NCBI RefSeq assembly: GCF_013839445.1
Contig: NZ_JACDIT010000006.1
Location: 186,001-250,000, forward strand
From: Chthonobacter albigriseus
GTDB taxonomy: Bacteria > Pseudomonadota > Alphaproteobacteria > Rhizobiales > Pleomorphomonadaceae
Length of the DNA stretch: 64,000 nucleotides
Reading direction: 5' to 3'
The notes under the pieces: generated by a model
What the model was told of the DNA's origin: nothing
What the model saw: only the letters and a program-made list of their open reading frames with translations
Database searches by the model: none
Shown: positions 49,217 to 58,524 of the stretch, piece after piece
How the letters are laid out: the number at the start of each line of letters is the position of its first letter
Position numbering within the stretch: the stretch's first letter is position 1
Translations under genes and position numbers: made by a program

Positions 49217-50503
49217 ATGGCCACCAGTGCCGAACTCGCAGCCCGCCGCCAGCTCGCCGTGCCCCGCGGCGTCGCCACTGCCTACCCGGTCTATGCGGCG
49301 CGCGCCGAGAACGCCGAGCTCTGGGATCTGGAGGGCAATCGCTACGTCGATTTCGCCGGCGGCATCGCCGTGCTGAACACCGGCCACCGCAATCCCAAGG
49401 TGATGGCCGCGGTGCGCGAGCAGATGGAGCTCTTCACCCACACCTGTTTCCAGGTGGTACCCTACGAGCCCTACGTGGCGCTCGCCGAGCGCCTGAACGC
49501 CAAGGCGCCGTTCAAGGGTCCGGCCAAGACGATCTTCTTCACCACCGGCGCCGAGGCGGCCGAGAACGCGGTCAAGATCGCCCGTGCCGCCACCGGCCGC
49601 TCCGCCGTGATCGCCTTCGCCGGCGGCTTCCACGGCCGCACCATGATGACCATGGCGATGACCGGAAAGGTGCTGCCCTACAAGAAGAAGTTCGGCCCGA
49701 TGCCGAGCGAGGTCTACCATCTGCCGTTCCCGGTCGCCGATCACGGCATCACCACCGCCGACAGCCTCAAGGCGCTGGAATTCCTGTTCAAGGCCGATGT
49801 CGAGCCGTCCCGGGTCGCGGCGATCGCCATCGAGCCGATCCAGGGCGAGGGCGGCTTCTACGAGGCGCCCAAGGACCTCCTGGTCGCGCTCCGCACCATC
49901 TGCGACGAGCACGGCATCCTTCTGATCGCCGACGAGGTGCAGAGCGGCTTCGCCCGCACCGGCCGCCTGTTCGGCATCGAGCACTCCGGCGTCGAGCCCG
50001 ACCTCGTCACCATGGCCAAGTCGCTGGCCGGCGGCTTCCCGCTCTCCGGCGTGCTCGGCAAGGCCGCGATCATGGACGCCGCCGAACCGGGCGGTCTCGG
50101 CGGCACCTACGCCGGTTCGCCGATCGCCTGCGCCGCAGCGCTCGCCGTGCTCGACGTCATCGAGGAGGACGGCCTGCTCGCCCGCGCCGACGCCATGGGC
50201 GCCCGCATCAAGGGCCGCCTTGAAAAGATCGCGCTGCGCAACGACGTTGTCGCCATCACCGGCATTCGTGGCCCCGGCGCCATGATCGGCTTCGACATCG
50301 TCAAGTCGCGCGGCGCCTACGAGCCCGATCCGGAGGCGACCAAGCGCGTGACGGCCGCCGCCCTGGAGGAGGGTTTGATCCTGCTCTCCTGCGGAGTCTA
50401 CAACAACGCCATCCGCATCCTCGTCCCACTGACCGCCTCCGACGCGATCGTGGACGAGGGCCTCGACAAGCTCGAGGCGTCCTTGATCAAGGCGAAGGGC
50501 TGA
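49217..50503 (+). CDS. gabT: 4-aminobutyrate transaminase
   Basis: The 428-residue PLP enzyme transfers the GABA amino group to 2-oxoglutarate. It has FAGGIAVLNTGHRNP, FFTTGAEAAENAVKIAR (PLP phosphate), FAGGFHGRTMM, IEPIQGEGGFY, LLIADEVQSGFARTG with the PLP-ring Asp, and the Schiff-base Lys in MAKSLAGGFPLSG. AAAGGGAGA precedes ATG 49217. gabD follows after five bases, giving a complete GABA-to-succinate pathway. Confidence 0.97.
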   Translation: MATSAELAARRQLAVPRGVATAYPVYAARAENAELWDLEGNRYVDFAGGIAVLNTGHRNPKVMAAVREQMELFTHTCFQVVPYEPYVALAERLNAKAPFKGPAKTIFFTTGAEAAENAVKIARAATGRSAVIAFAGGFHGRTMMTMAMTGKVLPYKKKFGPMPSEVYHLPFPVADHGITTADSLKALEFLFKADVEPSRVAAIAIEPIQGEGGFYEAPKDLLVALRTICDEHGILLIADEVQSGFARTGRLFGIEHSGVEPDLVTMAKSLAGGFPLSGVLGKAAIMDAAEPGGLGGTYAGSPIACAAALAVLDVIEEDGLLARADAMGARIKGRLEKIALRNDVVAITGIRGPGAMIGFDIVKSRGAYEPDPEATKRVTAAALEEGLILLSCGVYNNAIRILVPLTASDAIVDEGLDKLEASLIKAKG

Positions 50504-50508
50504 ATCCG

Positions 50509-51963
50509 ATGACGCTTCCCCTGAAGGACCCGACCCTCCTGCAGACACGCGCCTACGTGAACGGCGCCTTCGTCGGCGAGAGCACGGTCGACGTCACCAA
50601 CCCGGCCACCGGCGCGGTGATCGCCCGCGTGCCCAACCTCGGCGGCCCGGAAACGGCAGCCGCGATCGAGCACGCGGCCGCCGCCATGGAGGGCTGGGCG
50701 GCCAAGGTGGCCAAGGAGCGTTCGCAGATCCTGCGTCGCTGGTTCGACCTGATCGTGGCCAACCGCGACGACCTCGCCCTGATCCTCACCGCCGAGCAGG
50801 GCAAGCCGCTCGCCGAGGCCAGGGGCGAAATCGACTACGCCGCCGCCTACATCGAGTTCTACGCGGAGGAGGCCAAACGCGTATACGGCGAGACGCTGCC
50901 GTCGCACCGCGCCGACGCCCGCATCCTGGTGATCCGCCAGCCGGTCGGCGTGGTCGCCGCGATCACGCCATGGAACTTCCCGGCCGCCATGATCACCCGC
51001 AAGGTGGCCCCGGCGCTCGCCGTCGGCTGCACCGCGGTGGTCAAGCCGGCGATGGAGACGCCGCTGACAGCGCTCGCCCTCGCCGTCCTCGCCGACCGCG
51101 CCGGCTTTCCCGCCGGCGTCCTCAACGTGGTGACCGGCTCCGCGGCCCCGATCGGCGAGGTGATGACCTCCCACCCGGCCGTGCGCGTGCTCTCCTTCAC
51201 CGGCTCCACGGCGATCGGCAAGCTGCTGGCCCGCCAGTGCACCGGCACGCTGAAGAAGGTCGCTCTGGAACTCGGCGGCAACGCGCCTTTCATCGTCTTC
51301 GACGACGCCGACCTCGACGCCGCCGTCGAGGGGGCGATGGTCTCCAAGTTCCGCAACATGGGCCAGACCTGCGTCTGCTCCAACCGCATCTACGTCCAGC
51401 GCGCCGTCTACGACGCCTTCGTGGAAAAGTTGACCGCGGCGGTCGCCCGCCTGAAGGTCGGCGACGGCACCGCCGAAGGCACCACCCAGGGCCCGCTGAT
51501 CAACGACAAGGCCATCGCAAAGGTCGAGGAGCACCTGGAGGATGCGCTCGCCAAGGGCGCCCGCGTGGTCGCCGGCGGCCGCCGCCACGCGCTCGGCGGC
51601 ACCTTCTTCGAGCCGACGGTGCTGGCCGGCGTCACCCAGGACATGAAGGTGTCCAAGGAGGAGACCTTCGGCCCCGTGGCGCCCGTGTTCGCCTTTGACA
51701 CGGAGGCCGAGGTGATCGGCTACGCCAACGACACCGAGTTCGGCCTCGCCTCCTATTTCTTCTCCCGCGACATCGGCCGCATCTTCCGTGTCGCCGAGAA
51801 GCTCCAGTACGGAATGGTCGGCATCAACTCCGGCCTGATCTCCACCGAGCTCGCCCCCTTCGGCGGCATCAAGGAGAGCGGCAACGGCCGCGAAGGCTCC
51901 CACCACGGCCTGGAGGAGTACACCGAGAAGAAATACATGCTGGTCGCCGGCCTGGACCGCTGA
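50509..51963 (+). CDS. gabD: Succinate-semialdehyde dehydrogenase (NADP+)
   Basis: The 484-residue aldehyde dehydrogenase oxidises succinate semialdehyde to succinate, completing GABA degradation. It has TPWNFPAAMITRK, VKPAMETPLTALA, FTGSTAIGKLL, the catalytic Glu in LELGGNAPFIV, and the catalytic Cys in NMGQTCVCSNRI. The extra nearby Cys is typical of redox-sensitive bacterial GabD. It is co-transcribed with gabT, and a hairpin follows the stop. Confidence 0.96.
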   Translation: MTLPLKDPTLLQTRAYVNGAFVGESTVDVTNPATGAVIARVPNLGGPETAAAIEHAAAAMEGWAAKVAKERSQILRRWFDLIVANRDDLALILTAEQGKPLAEARGEIDYAAAYIEFYAEEAKRVYGETLPSHRADARILVIRQPVGVVAAITPWNFPAAMITRKVAPALAVGCTAVVKPAMETPLTALALAVLADRAGFPAGVLNVVTGSAAPIGEVMTSHPAVRVLSFTGSTAIGKLLARQCTGTLKKVALELGGNAPFIVFDDADLDAAVEGAMVSKFRNMGQTCVCSNRIYVQRAVYDAFVEKLTAAVARLKVGDGTAEGTTQGPLINDKAIAKVEEHLEDALAKGARVVAGGRRHALGGTFFEPTVLAGVTQDMKVSKEETFGPVAPVFAFDTEAEVIGYANDTEFGLASYFFSRDIGRIFRVAEKLQYGMVGINSGLISTELAPFGGIKESGNGREGSHHGLEEYTEKKYMLVAGLDR

Positions 51964-51988
51964 ACCCGCCGACCCGCCTCCACCTGCC

Positions 51989-52011
51989 GCCGCCCGGTCG
52001 ATCCGGGCGGC
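51989..52011 (+). terminator. Hairpin after gabD
   Basis: GCCGCCCGG (51989-51997) pairs with CCGGGCGGC (52003-52011) with a five-base loop, 26 bases after the gabD stop. No T-run follows. Confidence 0.65.
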
Positions 52012-52138
52012 AGTGCGCGACTGTCTACTGTTTCAGTACCAGCGTGTTATCCAGGTGAGTACTCCTCCATTGTTCAGCGCGCGCGTATATTGCGACCATG
52101 ACCTCGGCCGCCACCGGCCCAACATGGAACATGCCGCA

Positions 52139-53032
52139 ATGTCCGCACCTGCTCTCGACCCCGCCACGTCGGTCGGCCCCGTCGCGCTGATCGCCCGCGA
52201 CCGCGCCGCGCTCGCCGACTGGTACCGCCGCGCGCTCGGCCTTGCCGAACTCGCCGCCGACGACCGCGCGACGGTGCTCGGCACCGCTGCCGGCACGCCG
52301 CTGGTGACGCTGATCGCCGATCCCGCCGCAAAGATCGCGCCCCGCCGCCAGCCGGGGCTCTACCACCTCGCCATCCTTCTGCCGACCCGCGCCGACCTCG
52401 GCCGCTGGATGCGCCACACTGCGGCCCTCGGCATCCGCCTGCAGGGCGCCGCCGACCACCTGGTCTCCGAGGCCGTCTACCTCGCCGATCCCGAGGGCAA
52501 CGGGATCGAGGTCTACCGCGACCGCGGCCGCGCCGAATGGCCGATCCGCGACGGCAGGATCCACATGGACAACGCGCCGCTCGACGTGCCGGGCATCCTG
52601 GCCGACGGCGACGCGGCAGACGCACCCTGGACCGGCATTCCGGACGGGACCGTGATGGGGCACGTCCACCTGAAGATCGCCAATGTTGCCGAAACCCGAC
52701 GCTTCTACGTCGACACCCTCGGCTTCGAGGCGACCGAGGAGGGCTATCCCTCCGCGCTCTTCATCGCCGCCGGCGGCTACCACCACCACTTCGGCCTCAA
52801 CGCCTGGGAAAGCGCGGGCGCCGCCCGCGTGCCCGGCACCACGGGTCTCGCCGCCGCCGTCGTGATCCTGCCGCCGGCCGCCCGGGCCGCACTGGCCGCT
52901 CGCCTCCGCGGCGCGGGCGTCCCGGTGGAGAGCGGCGCGGTCGGCGATGCGGTCGTCGATCCCTCGGGCAACCGGGTCGTCTTCGCTGACGCGCCGGTGA
53001 CCGCGAAAGCCGCGCTCGCCCTCGCCGCGTGA
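52139..53032 (+). CDS. Two-domain VOC-family dioxygenase-like protein (CatE-like)
   Basis: The 297-residue protein has two vicinal-oxygen-chelate units at about residues 10-125 and 165-290. The first has GLYHLAILL and GNGIEVYRDR; the second GHVHLKIANVAETRRFYVDTLGF, the His cluster GGYHHHFGLNAWE and GNRVVFAD. The layout matches catechol-2,3-dioxygenase-like CatE (Bacillus YfiE); His 52790-region residues would be metal ligands, while the last ligand position reads GNRVVF rather than a Glu. ATG 52139 follows GGAA; ATG 52124 is an alternative. Confidence 0.85.
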   Translation: MSAPALDPATSVGPVALIARDRAALADWYRRALGLAELAADDRATVLGTAAGTPLVTLIADPAAKIAPRRQPGLYHLAILLPTRADLGRWMRHTAALGIRLQGAADHLVSEAVYLADPEGNGIEVYRDRGRAEWPIRDGRIHMDNAPLDVPGILADGDAADAPWTGIPDGTVMGHVHLKIANVAETRRFYVDTLGFEATEEGYPSALFIAAGGYHHHFGLNAWESAGAARVPGTTGLAAAVVILPPAARAALAARLRGAGVPVESGAVGDAVVDPSGNRVVFADAPVTAKAALALAA

Positions 53033-53068
53033 CCCGGCGGCCGGCGTTCGCGTTTCGATCGCACCGGC

Positions 53069-53097
53069 CTTGAACGGGCCGGCGAGCCTCGCCATAT
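53069..53097 (+). promoter_or_regulatory. Sigma-32 (RpoH)-type promoter upstream of hsp20
   Basis: CTTGAA (53069-53074) and CGCCATAT (53090-53097) lie 15 bases apart and match the heat-shock consensus CTTGAA-N13-17-CCCCATNT. The transcript would start near 53104, with a leader of about 78 bases before the hsp20 ATG. Confidence 0.7.
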
Positions 53098-53181
53098 TCG
53101 CGTCAACGGGCGATACGCCCGCCGGATGCCGATGATCGGGTCCGGGCAATCAAGGTCGCTTCACCGCGAGGACTTTGATCG

Positions 53182-53610
53182 ATGACGCGCATGTCCACGT
53201 TCCAGAGCCCCTTTCTCCTGGGGTTCGACGAGATCGAACGGGCCCTCGACCGGGTGTCCAAGGCCGCCAACGACGGCTACCCGCCCTACAACATCGAGCG
53301 CATTCCGGCCGCCGGCCCCCACGGGGACGTCATCCGGATCACGCTGGCCGTTGCAGGCTTCACCCGGGACCAGCTCGATGTCTCCGTCGAGGAGAACCAG
53401 CTGGTGATTCGCGGGCGGCAGTCCGAAGACAAGGCGCGCCAGTATCTGCATCGCGGCATCGCCGCCCGGCAGTTCCAGCGGACCTTCGTCCTTGCGGAGG
53501 GCATCGAGATCCTCGGTGCCGATCTCCAGGACGGTCTTCTGTCGATCGACCTAGTGCGCCCGCAGCCCGAACGGGTCGTCCGCCGGATCGAGATCAACGC
53601 CAAAGGCTGA
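53182..53610 (+). CDS. Small heat-shock protein Hsp20 (IbpA-like)
   Basis: The 142-residue protein has an N-terminal arm (FQSPFLLGFDEIERALDRVSK), an alpha-crystallin domain (YPPYNIERI, IRITLAVAGFTRDQLDVSVEENQLVIRG and GIAARQFQRTFVLAEGIEILGADLQDGLLSIDL) and a C-terminal tail. It is an ATP-independent holdase. GAGGAC ten bases before ATG 53182 favours this start over the ATG at 53191. It has its own heat-shock promoter and precedes a DUF1150 gene, a combination seen in other Rhizobiales. Confidence 0.94.
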   Translation: MTRMSTFQSPFLLGFDEIERALDRVSKAANDGYPPYNIERIPAAGPHGDVIRITLAVAGFTRDQLDVSVEENQLVIRGRQSEDKARQYLHRGIAARQFQRTFVLAEGIEILGADLQDGLLSIDLVRPQPERVVRRIEINAKG

Positions 53611-53848
53611 ACCGGCAAACCGGGAAGGTCCAAGACGAACGGGCCCGCGTAGACCAGGCGGGACCTGTGGCCGTTCGACCTTGGCGGAACCGTTCTTCCT
53701 TCCGATCCGTTGCCTCTGCAAGGGATCGGGTTGGCAAGTCCACCCCGGTCGTTAACACGGCCGGAACGGTTTCGGTCCGACACTTGCAACGCCGCGGCTT
53801 CGCGTCGTTCCCGGGTGAGCGTATCTGCCGGATACGAGGAGGTGCGTG

Positions 53849-54121
53849 ATGAACGAGTACGATATCCAGAAGTCCCCCGTCGAAGGCATCATGCCCGACG
53901 CGGCCTTCCTCCAGCTGGGCGACGGCAAGGTCGCCTACATCAGGCGGATCACGTCCGACGACGTGCGGTCGCTGTTTCCGCAGGCGCCGCAGCTTGCCCC
54001 GGGCCTGAAGCTCTGGGCGCTGCTTTCCGCCGACGGAACGCCCATCCTGCTCACCGACAGCCGCGAGGCAGCCATGGCCAACGCCATGGAAGCCGAACTC
54101 ACCACCGTGAGCGTGCACTGA
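53849..54121 (+). CDS. DUF1150-family protein
   Basis: The 90-residue protein matches DUF1150 (DAAFLQLGDGKVAYIRRITSDDV and DGTPILLTDSREAAMANAMEAEL). It occurs downstream of hsp20 in many alphaproteobacteria. GAGGAG seven bases before ATG 53849 decides this over GTG 53846. The 238 bases separating it from hsp20 hold no gene; the two may share a transcript. The function is unknown; a heat-stress role is inferred from context. Confidence 0.9.
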   Translation: MNEYDIQKSPVEGIMPDAAFLQLGDGKVAYIRRITSDDVRSLFPQAPQLAPGLKLWALLSADGTPILLTDSREAAMANAMEAELTTVSVH

Positions 54122-54133
54122 CGAGGGGTATCA

Positions 54134-54159
54134 GGATCCCGGCCGCAAGGCCGGGATCC
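54134..54159. terminator. 11-bp stem with GCAA tetraloop
   Basis: GGATCCCGGCC (54134-54144) pairs perfectly with GGCCGGGATCC (54149-54159) around a GCAA tetraloop, between convergent DUF1150 and ptsN. Rightwards it is followed by CGGCTTTCC. Confidence 0.8.
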
Positions 54160-54176
54160 CGGCTTTCCGAACGTGC

Positions 54177-54641
54177 CTAGGCCGCGTTGGACGCGAGCGG
54201 CTGGGTCAGCAGCGAGTAGATGGCGGCCGCATCGTTGGCCGCCCGGAGCTTGACGGCGATTGCCGGCTCGCGCAAAACGCGGGCGATCCGCGCTAGCGCC
54301 TTCAGGTGGTCGGCGCCGGCGTTCTCCGGCGCCAGCAGCAGAAACATCAGGTCCACCGGTTCATCGTCGAGGGCGTCGAAGTCGACCGCCTTGTCGAGAC
54401 GTGCGAACACGCCCACCAGCTTGTCCAGGTTGACCAGCTTGCCGTGCGGAATGGCGACGCCATGCCCGACGCCCGTGGAGCCGAGCTTCTCGCGTTGCTG
54501 CAGCGTGTCGAAGATTTCGCGTTCGGGCCGCCCGGTGATGGCTGCCGCCTTGGCCGCCATGTCCTGGAGGGCCTGCTTCTTGGAGTTGGCCTTCAGGTGC
54601 GGCAGGACCGCCTCGACCTGCAGAAGGTCGCTCAGATCCAT
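54177..54641 (-). CDS. ptsN: Nitrogen-PTS EIIA protein PtsN
   Basis: The 154-residue EIIA-Ntr domain has the phosphorylated His at residue 66 in VAIPHGKL, after LQQREKLGSTGVGHG. It receives phosphate from NPr and regulates potassium uptake, carbon-nitrogen balance and other targets. GAGG precedes ATG 54641. It is last in the leftward rpoN-hpf-ptsN group, the standard linkage in proteobacteria. Confidence 0.96.
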   Translation of the reverse strand: MDLSDLLQVEAVLPHLKANSKKQALQDMAAKAAAITGRPEREIFDTLQQREKLGSTGVGHGVAIPHGKLVNLDKLVGVFARLDKAVDFDALDDEPVDLMFLLLAPENAGADHLKALARIARVLREPAIAVKLRAANDAAAIYSLLTQPLASNAA

Positions 54642-54705
54642 GGTTGGAACCTCAATGCATCGGGGCGCCACTGGCGCCCCGGCAGGTGATGGGGGAAGAC
54701 AAGCG

Positions 54706-55290
54706 TCACGTCTGAAGGTCCGCGAGCGCGGGATCGATCCAGCCGATGTTGCCGTCGGGACGACGGTAGACCACGTTGATGGCGCCGCTGCCGGCGTTGC
54801 GGAACACCACGACGGGCGCCCCGGAGAGATCTAGATCCATCACCGCCCGGCCGACGGTGGCCGTGCGGATCGGCTGCGTTGTTTCCGCCACGACCAGCGG
54901 CGCGAAATCCTCCGGCACCTCCTCCTCCTCGTCGGGGGCGGCGAGCACGTAGGACGGCGCCTCTTCCACCGGACCGGCATCCGCGCCGTTGGCGCCGTTG
55001 TACTTGCGCAGCTTGCGCTTGTAGCGCCGGAGCCGGGTGCCGATGCGGTCGGTGGCCTGGTCCGCCGCGGCGTAGACCTCATGCGCCGAACCTGTGGTCG
55101 TCAGATGGGTTCCCGTATCCAGGTGGATCGAGCACTCCGCCCGGTAGCCGGAGCCTTCGCGCTCGATGACCACATGGCCGCCGTAGCCGCCGTCGAAATA
55201 CTTGCCCAGGGCATCGCTGAGACGCGTCTCGACGTGCTCGCGCAGGGCTTGTCCGATATCGACGTTCTTGCCGGAAATGCGTAGCGGCAT
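54706..55290 (-). CDS. hpf: Ribosome hibernation-promoting factor, long form
   Basis: The 194-residue protein has the N-terminal HPF/RaiA domain (LRISGKNVDIGQALREHVETRLSDAL) and a C-terminal dimerisation domain (VGRAVMDLDLSGAPVVVFRNAGSGAINVVYRRPDGNIGWIDP), so it is a long-form HPF that can pair 70S ribosomes into 100S dimers during starvation. GAGGGAG precedes ATG 55290. It lies between rpoN and ptsN; the 250-base upstream gap may carry its own promoter. Confidence 0.95.
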   Translation of the reverse strand: MPLRISGKNVDIGQALREHVETRLSDALGKYFDGGYGGHVVIEREGSGYRAECSIHLDTGTHLTTTGSAHEVYAAADQATDRIGTRLRRYKRKLRKYNGANGADAGPVEEAPSYVLAAPDEEEEVPEDFAPLVVAETTQPIRTATVGRAVMDLDLSGAPVVVFRNAGSGAINVVYRRPDGNIGWIDPALADLQT

Positions 55291-55540
55291 GGGGCCTCCC
55301 TCGGTGTTTTTCGCGCGCCTATCGTTCGTCCGCCCGGCCCCATCGCCCACGGGCGATCGACCGGCTGGTCGGAAACCGTCGCGCGCGTCGGCGCCACGAT
55401 CGGACGATGGTGGAAGCGCTCCCGTTCTTTTCGAGTTCGGCTCTCCCGGAGGCGCGGATCGCGTCCGGGGGACGGGGCGCTCTTTAAGTAGGTGGCATCT
55501 CGAAGTCAACGCTGGAAGTGGGAAAGCCCTCCTTTTCGCC

Positions 55541-57061
55541 TCAGGTGGCGGCCATCAGCTGCTTTTGCCGACGCCGTTGGACCGACGATGGGATTCGCAT
55601 CGCCTCGCGATACTTTGCGACGGTTCGTCGGGCAATGTCGATGCCGGCGTCGCGAAGGTTCTTCACGATCGTATCGTCGGACAGAATGTCGTCCGGGTGC
55701 TCGCCGTCGATCATCTGCCGGATCTTGTGCCGGACCGCCTCCGCCGAGTGGGCGTCGCCACCTTCCGCCGAGGCGATCGAGGAGGTGAAGAAATACTTCA
55801 GCTCGAAGATCCCGCGCGACGTCGCCATGTACTTGTTGGATGTCACCCGCGAGACCGTGGATTCGTGCATGCCGATCGCCTCCGCGACCGTCCGCAGGTT
55901 GAGCGGACGCAGGAAGGCGACCCCCTTGGCCAGAAACGCGTCCTGCTGGCGCACGATCTCGGCCGACACCTTCAGGATCGTCTTCGCCCGCTGGTCCAGG
56001 CTCTTCACCAGCCAGTTGGCGGTCTGCAGGCAATCGGTGAGGTAGACCTTCTCCTGGTCGCCGCGCGCCGTTTTGGCGACCCGGGCGTAGTAGGACTGGT
56101 TCACCAGCACCTTCGGCAGGGTCTCCGTGTTGAGCTCCACCGACCAGCCTCCGTCGGACGCCGGCATCACGATCACGTCCGGCACCACCGGCTGCACCAC
56201 CACCGAGCCGAAGGCGTTTCCCGGCTTGGGATTGAGCGCCATGATCTCCCGGACCATGTCCGAGAGGTCCTCCTCGTCCACCCCGCAGAGCCGGCGCAGC
56301 TGCGCCATGTCCCGCCGGGCGAGGAGGTCCAGGTGGTCGAGCAGGGTGCGCATCGCAGGGTCGAGCCGATCCCGCTCGGCCAGCTGCAGGGCGAGACATT
56401 CGGACAGGCTGCGCGCACAGACGCCGGTCGGCTCGAAGGTCTGCAGCACCGCCACCACCGCCTCGACCGCCGCCTCGTCGATCCCCATCCGCTCCGCCAC
56501 CGCGGGAATGTCGGCCCTAAGATAGCCGGCCTCGTCCACCGAATCGATCAGGTCGTGCCCGATCAGCCGCTGCACCGGGTCGTGCAGGGCGACGGCGAGC
56601 TGCTCGGCCAGATGGTCGTGCAGCGACACCTCGCCGGAAACGAAGCTTTCCAGGTTGTAGTCGTCGCCCAGGCTGCCGCCCGAGCCGACCGACGACCACT
56701 GGTCGCCCGCCAGTGCGCCCGCGTCGAGGGGGCCGCGCTCGACCTGGACCGGTTCGTCCGGATAGACGTTGGAAATGTCGGTATCGAGGACGCTTTCCAC
56801 CCGCTCCTGGCTGGGCGCGCCGTCGGCCTCGAACCAGTCCGCCCCGTCTCGGTCGGGCGCCGAGCCGTCCGGACCGTCGGTTCCGGCCTCGGGCGTGCCT
56901 TCCTCCGGCCGTTCCAGCAGCGGGTTGCGCTCCAGCTCGGCTTCCACATAGGCGACAAGATCCAGATTGGAGAGCTGAAGCAGCTTGATCGCCTGCATCA
57001 GCTGGGGCGTCATCACCAGCGACTGGCTTTGCCGAAATTCCAGGCGAGCCGAAAGCGCCAT
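55541..57061 (-). CDS. rpoN: RNA polymerase sigma-54 factor
   Basis: The 506-residue sigma-54 has the glutamine-rich region I (RLEFRQSQSLVMTPQLMQAIKLLQLSN), an acidic region II (about residues 45-110), the core-binding region III, and the RpoN box ARRTVAKYRE at 477-486. It directs transcription of nitrogen, motility and other genes with AAA+ activators. ATG 57061 is the family start. It follows lptB leftwards and precedes hpf. Confidence 0.97.
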   Translation of the reverse strand: MALSARLEFRQSQSLVMTPQLMQAIKLLQLSNLDLVAYVEAELERNPLLERPEEGTPEAGTDGPDGSAPDRDGADWFEADGAPSQERVESVLDTDISNVYPDEPVQVERGPLDAGALAGDQWSSVGSGGSLGDDYNLESFVSGEVSLHDHLAEQLAVALHDPVQRLIGHDLIDSVDEAGYLRADIPAVAERMGIDEAAVEAVVAVLQTFEPTGVCARSLSECLALQLAERDRLDPAMRTLLDHLDLLARRDMAQLRRLCGVDEEDLSDMVREIMALNPKPGNAFGSVVVQPVVPDVIVMPASDGGWSVELNTETLPKVLVNQSYYARVAKTARGDQEKVYLTDCLQTANWLVKSLDQRAKTILKVSAEIVRQQDAFLAKGVAFLRPLNLRTVAEAIGMHESTVSRVTSNKYMATSRGIFELKYFFTSSIASAEGGDAHSAEAVRHKIRQMIDGEHPDDILSDDTIVKNLRDAGIDIARRTVAKYREAMRIPSSVQRRRQKQLMAAT

Positions 57062-57133
57062 CGTGATCAGAACATCCCGTTGAGTGGTCCGGTTCTTGCT
57101 TCAAACCAGACTATGCACTCCCGGGCGCTGAGG

Positions 57134-57916
57134 TCAAAGCGTAAATTGTTCGCCGAGGTAAACGCGCCGTGCATCCGGATCCGCGATGATCTCGCTGGGG
57201 TCACCCTCCACGAGAACCGTTCCGGAGTGCAGGATGTAGGCCCGGTCGATCAGACCCAGCGTTTCGCGCACGTTGTGATCGGTGATCAGCACCCCGATGC
57301 CCCGCGCGGTGAGGTGCCGCACCAGCTGCTGGATGTCGCCCACGGCGATCGGGTCGACCCCGGCGAAAGGCTCGTCGAGCAGCATGAACGAAGGCCGGGT
57401 GGCGAGTGCCCGGGCGATCTCCACCCGCCGCCGCTCGCCGCCTGAAAGAGCGATCGACGGCTGGTCGCGCAGGTGGGTAAGGCCGAATTCGGCCAGCAGC
57501 TCGTCGATCTCCTGCTCGCGCCGCCGCCGGTTCGGCTCCACGATCTCCAGCACGGCGCGGATGTTCTCCGCCACCGTCAGGCCGCGGAAGATCGACGCCT
57601 CCTGGGGCAGGTAGCCGATGCCGAGCCGCGCGCGACGGTACATCGGGTATCCCGTGATGTCGTGGCCATCGAGCGCGATGGTGCCGCCGTCGGCCGGGAT
57701 CAGCCCGGTGATCATGTAGAACACGGTGGTCTTGCCGGCCCCGTTCGGCCCGAGCAGGCCGACCGCCTCGCCCCGCCGGAGCGTCAGGCTGACGTCGCGC
57801 ACCACCTGCCGCTTGCGATAGCTCTTGGCGAGGTTGGAGACCACCAGGTCGCCGTCGGGAGACGGCGCCGGGGGTGGCGTGCGCTGGACCTGGGCTTGGC
57901 GGAGGGCGGCGGCCAT
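57134..57916 (-). CDS. lptB: LPS export ABC transporter ATPase LptB
   Basis: The 260-residue ATPase has Walker [10 protein letters not shown], the Q-loop in [20 protein letters not shown], signature [15 protein letters not shown], Walker [13 protein letters not shown] and the H-loop in [11 protein letters not shown], the LptB-specific fingerprint. It drives LptFG and the Lpt bridge. The first 20 residues (PPPAPSPDG) are a variable extension, so the start may be later. It lies between lptA (11-base gap) and rpoN. Confidence 0.96.
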   Translation of the reverse strand: MAAALRQAQVQRTPPPAPSPDGDLVVSNLAKSYRKRQVVRDVSLTLRRGEAVGLLGPNGAGKTTVFYMITGLIPADGGTIALDGHDITGYPMYRRARLGIGYLPQEASIFRGLTVAENIRAVLEIVEPNRRRREQEIDELLAEFGLTHLRDQPSIALSGGERRRVEIARALATRPSFMLLDEPFAGVDPIAVGDIQQLVRHLTARGIGVLITDHNVRETLGLIDRAYILHSGTVLVEGDPSEIIADPDARRVYLGEQFTL

Positions 57917-57927
57917 GGAGTCCCGGA

Positions 57928-58524
57928 TCAGTTGCCGGCTTGCGACTGCTGCAGACTCTTCGGCTCGATCAGCATCTGCACCCGGCCGCCTTCCATCTTG
58001 GCCTGCCCGGTCGCCACGTTGATCACCAGCCGCGGGCCGCGGATCACGTTGTCGCCCTGGGTGAGCACCACGTTGCCGCTGACCAGGATGGTCTGCGCCT
58101 TGGTGTCGAACACGGCATTGTTGCCGCTGGCCGTCTGCGGACCCGAGCTCACCAGCACGTCGCCCTCCGCTTCCAGGCGGCGGACCTGCTGCTGCTGGTT
58201 CTCGGCCGGCTTGGCCGCGCCGGCGGCCGTCTCGTCGCGCTCGTAGAACACGGTGAGCTTGGCAGTCTTCAGCACGGTCTGGTTCTGGCGAACGACGACG
58301 TTGCCGGAGAAGATCGCCATGGCGTCCTGGTCGCGGACTTCGAGCGATTCCGCTTCGAAGTTGATCGGCTGGTCGCCGGACACGCCGAGGCCCTGGAAGG
58401 CGTTTGGCATCGTTCCCGTCTGCTTCTGCGTCTGGGCGATGGCCGTGCCGCCGGTAAACGCGACGGCGGCGGCAAGGGCGGCGGCGGCGAACCGGCGCCG
58501 GAGGAGAAGATCGCTTCGGATCAT
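57928..58524 (-). CDS. lptA: LPS transport periplasmic protein LptA
   Basis: The 198-residue OstA-family protein has a signal peptide (about residues 1-30: [23 protein letters not shown]) and a beta-jellyroll domain ([30 protein letters not shown] and [30 protein letters not shown]). LptA subunits form the bridge that carries LPS across the periplasm. It overlaps lptC by four bases (ATGA). Confidence 0.95.
   Translation of the reverse strand: MIRSDLLLRRRFAAAALAAAVAFTGGTAIAQTQKQTGTMPNAFQGLGVSGDQPINFEAESLEVRDQDAMAIFSGNVVVRQNQTVLKTAKLTVFYERDETAAGAAKPAENQQQQVRRLEAEGDVLVSSGPQTASGNNAVFDTKAQTILVSGNVVLTQGDNVIRGPRLVINVATGQAKMEGGRVQMLIEPKSLQQSQAGN

Noticed and set aside
55202-57445. A 747-codon plus-strand frame over rpoN and part of hpf
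   Set aside because: It is antisense to sigma-54 with an intact RpoN box and shows no family features.
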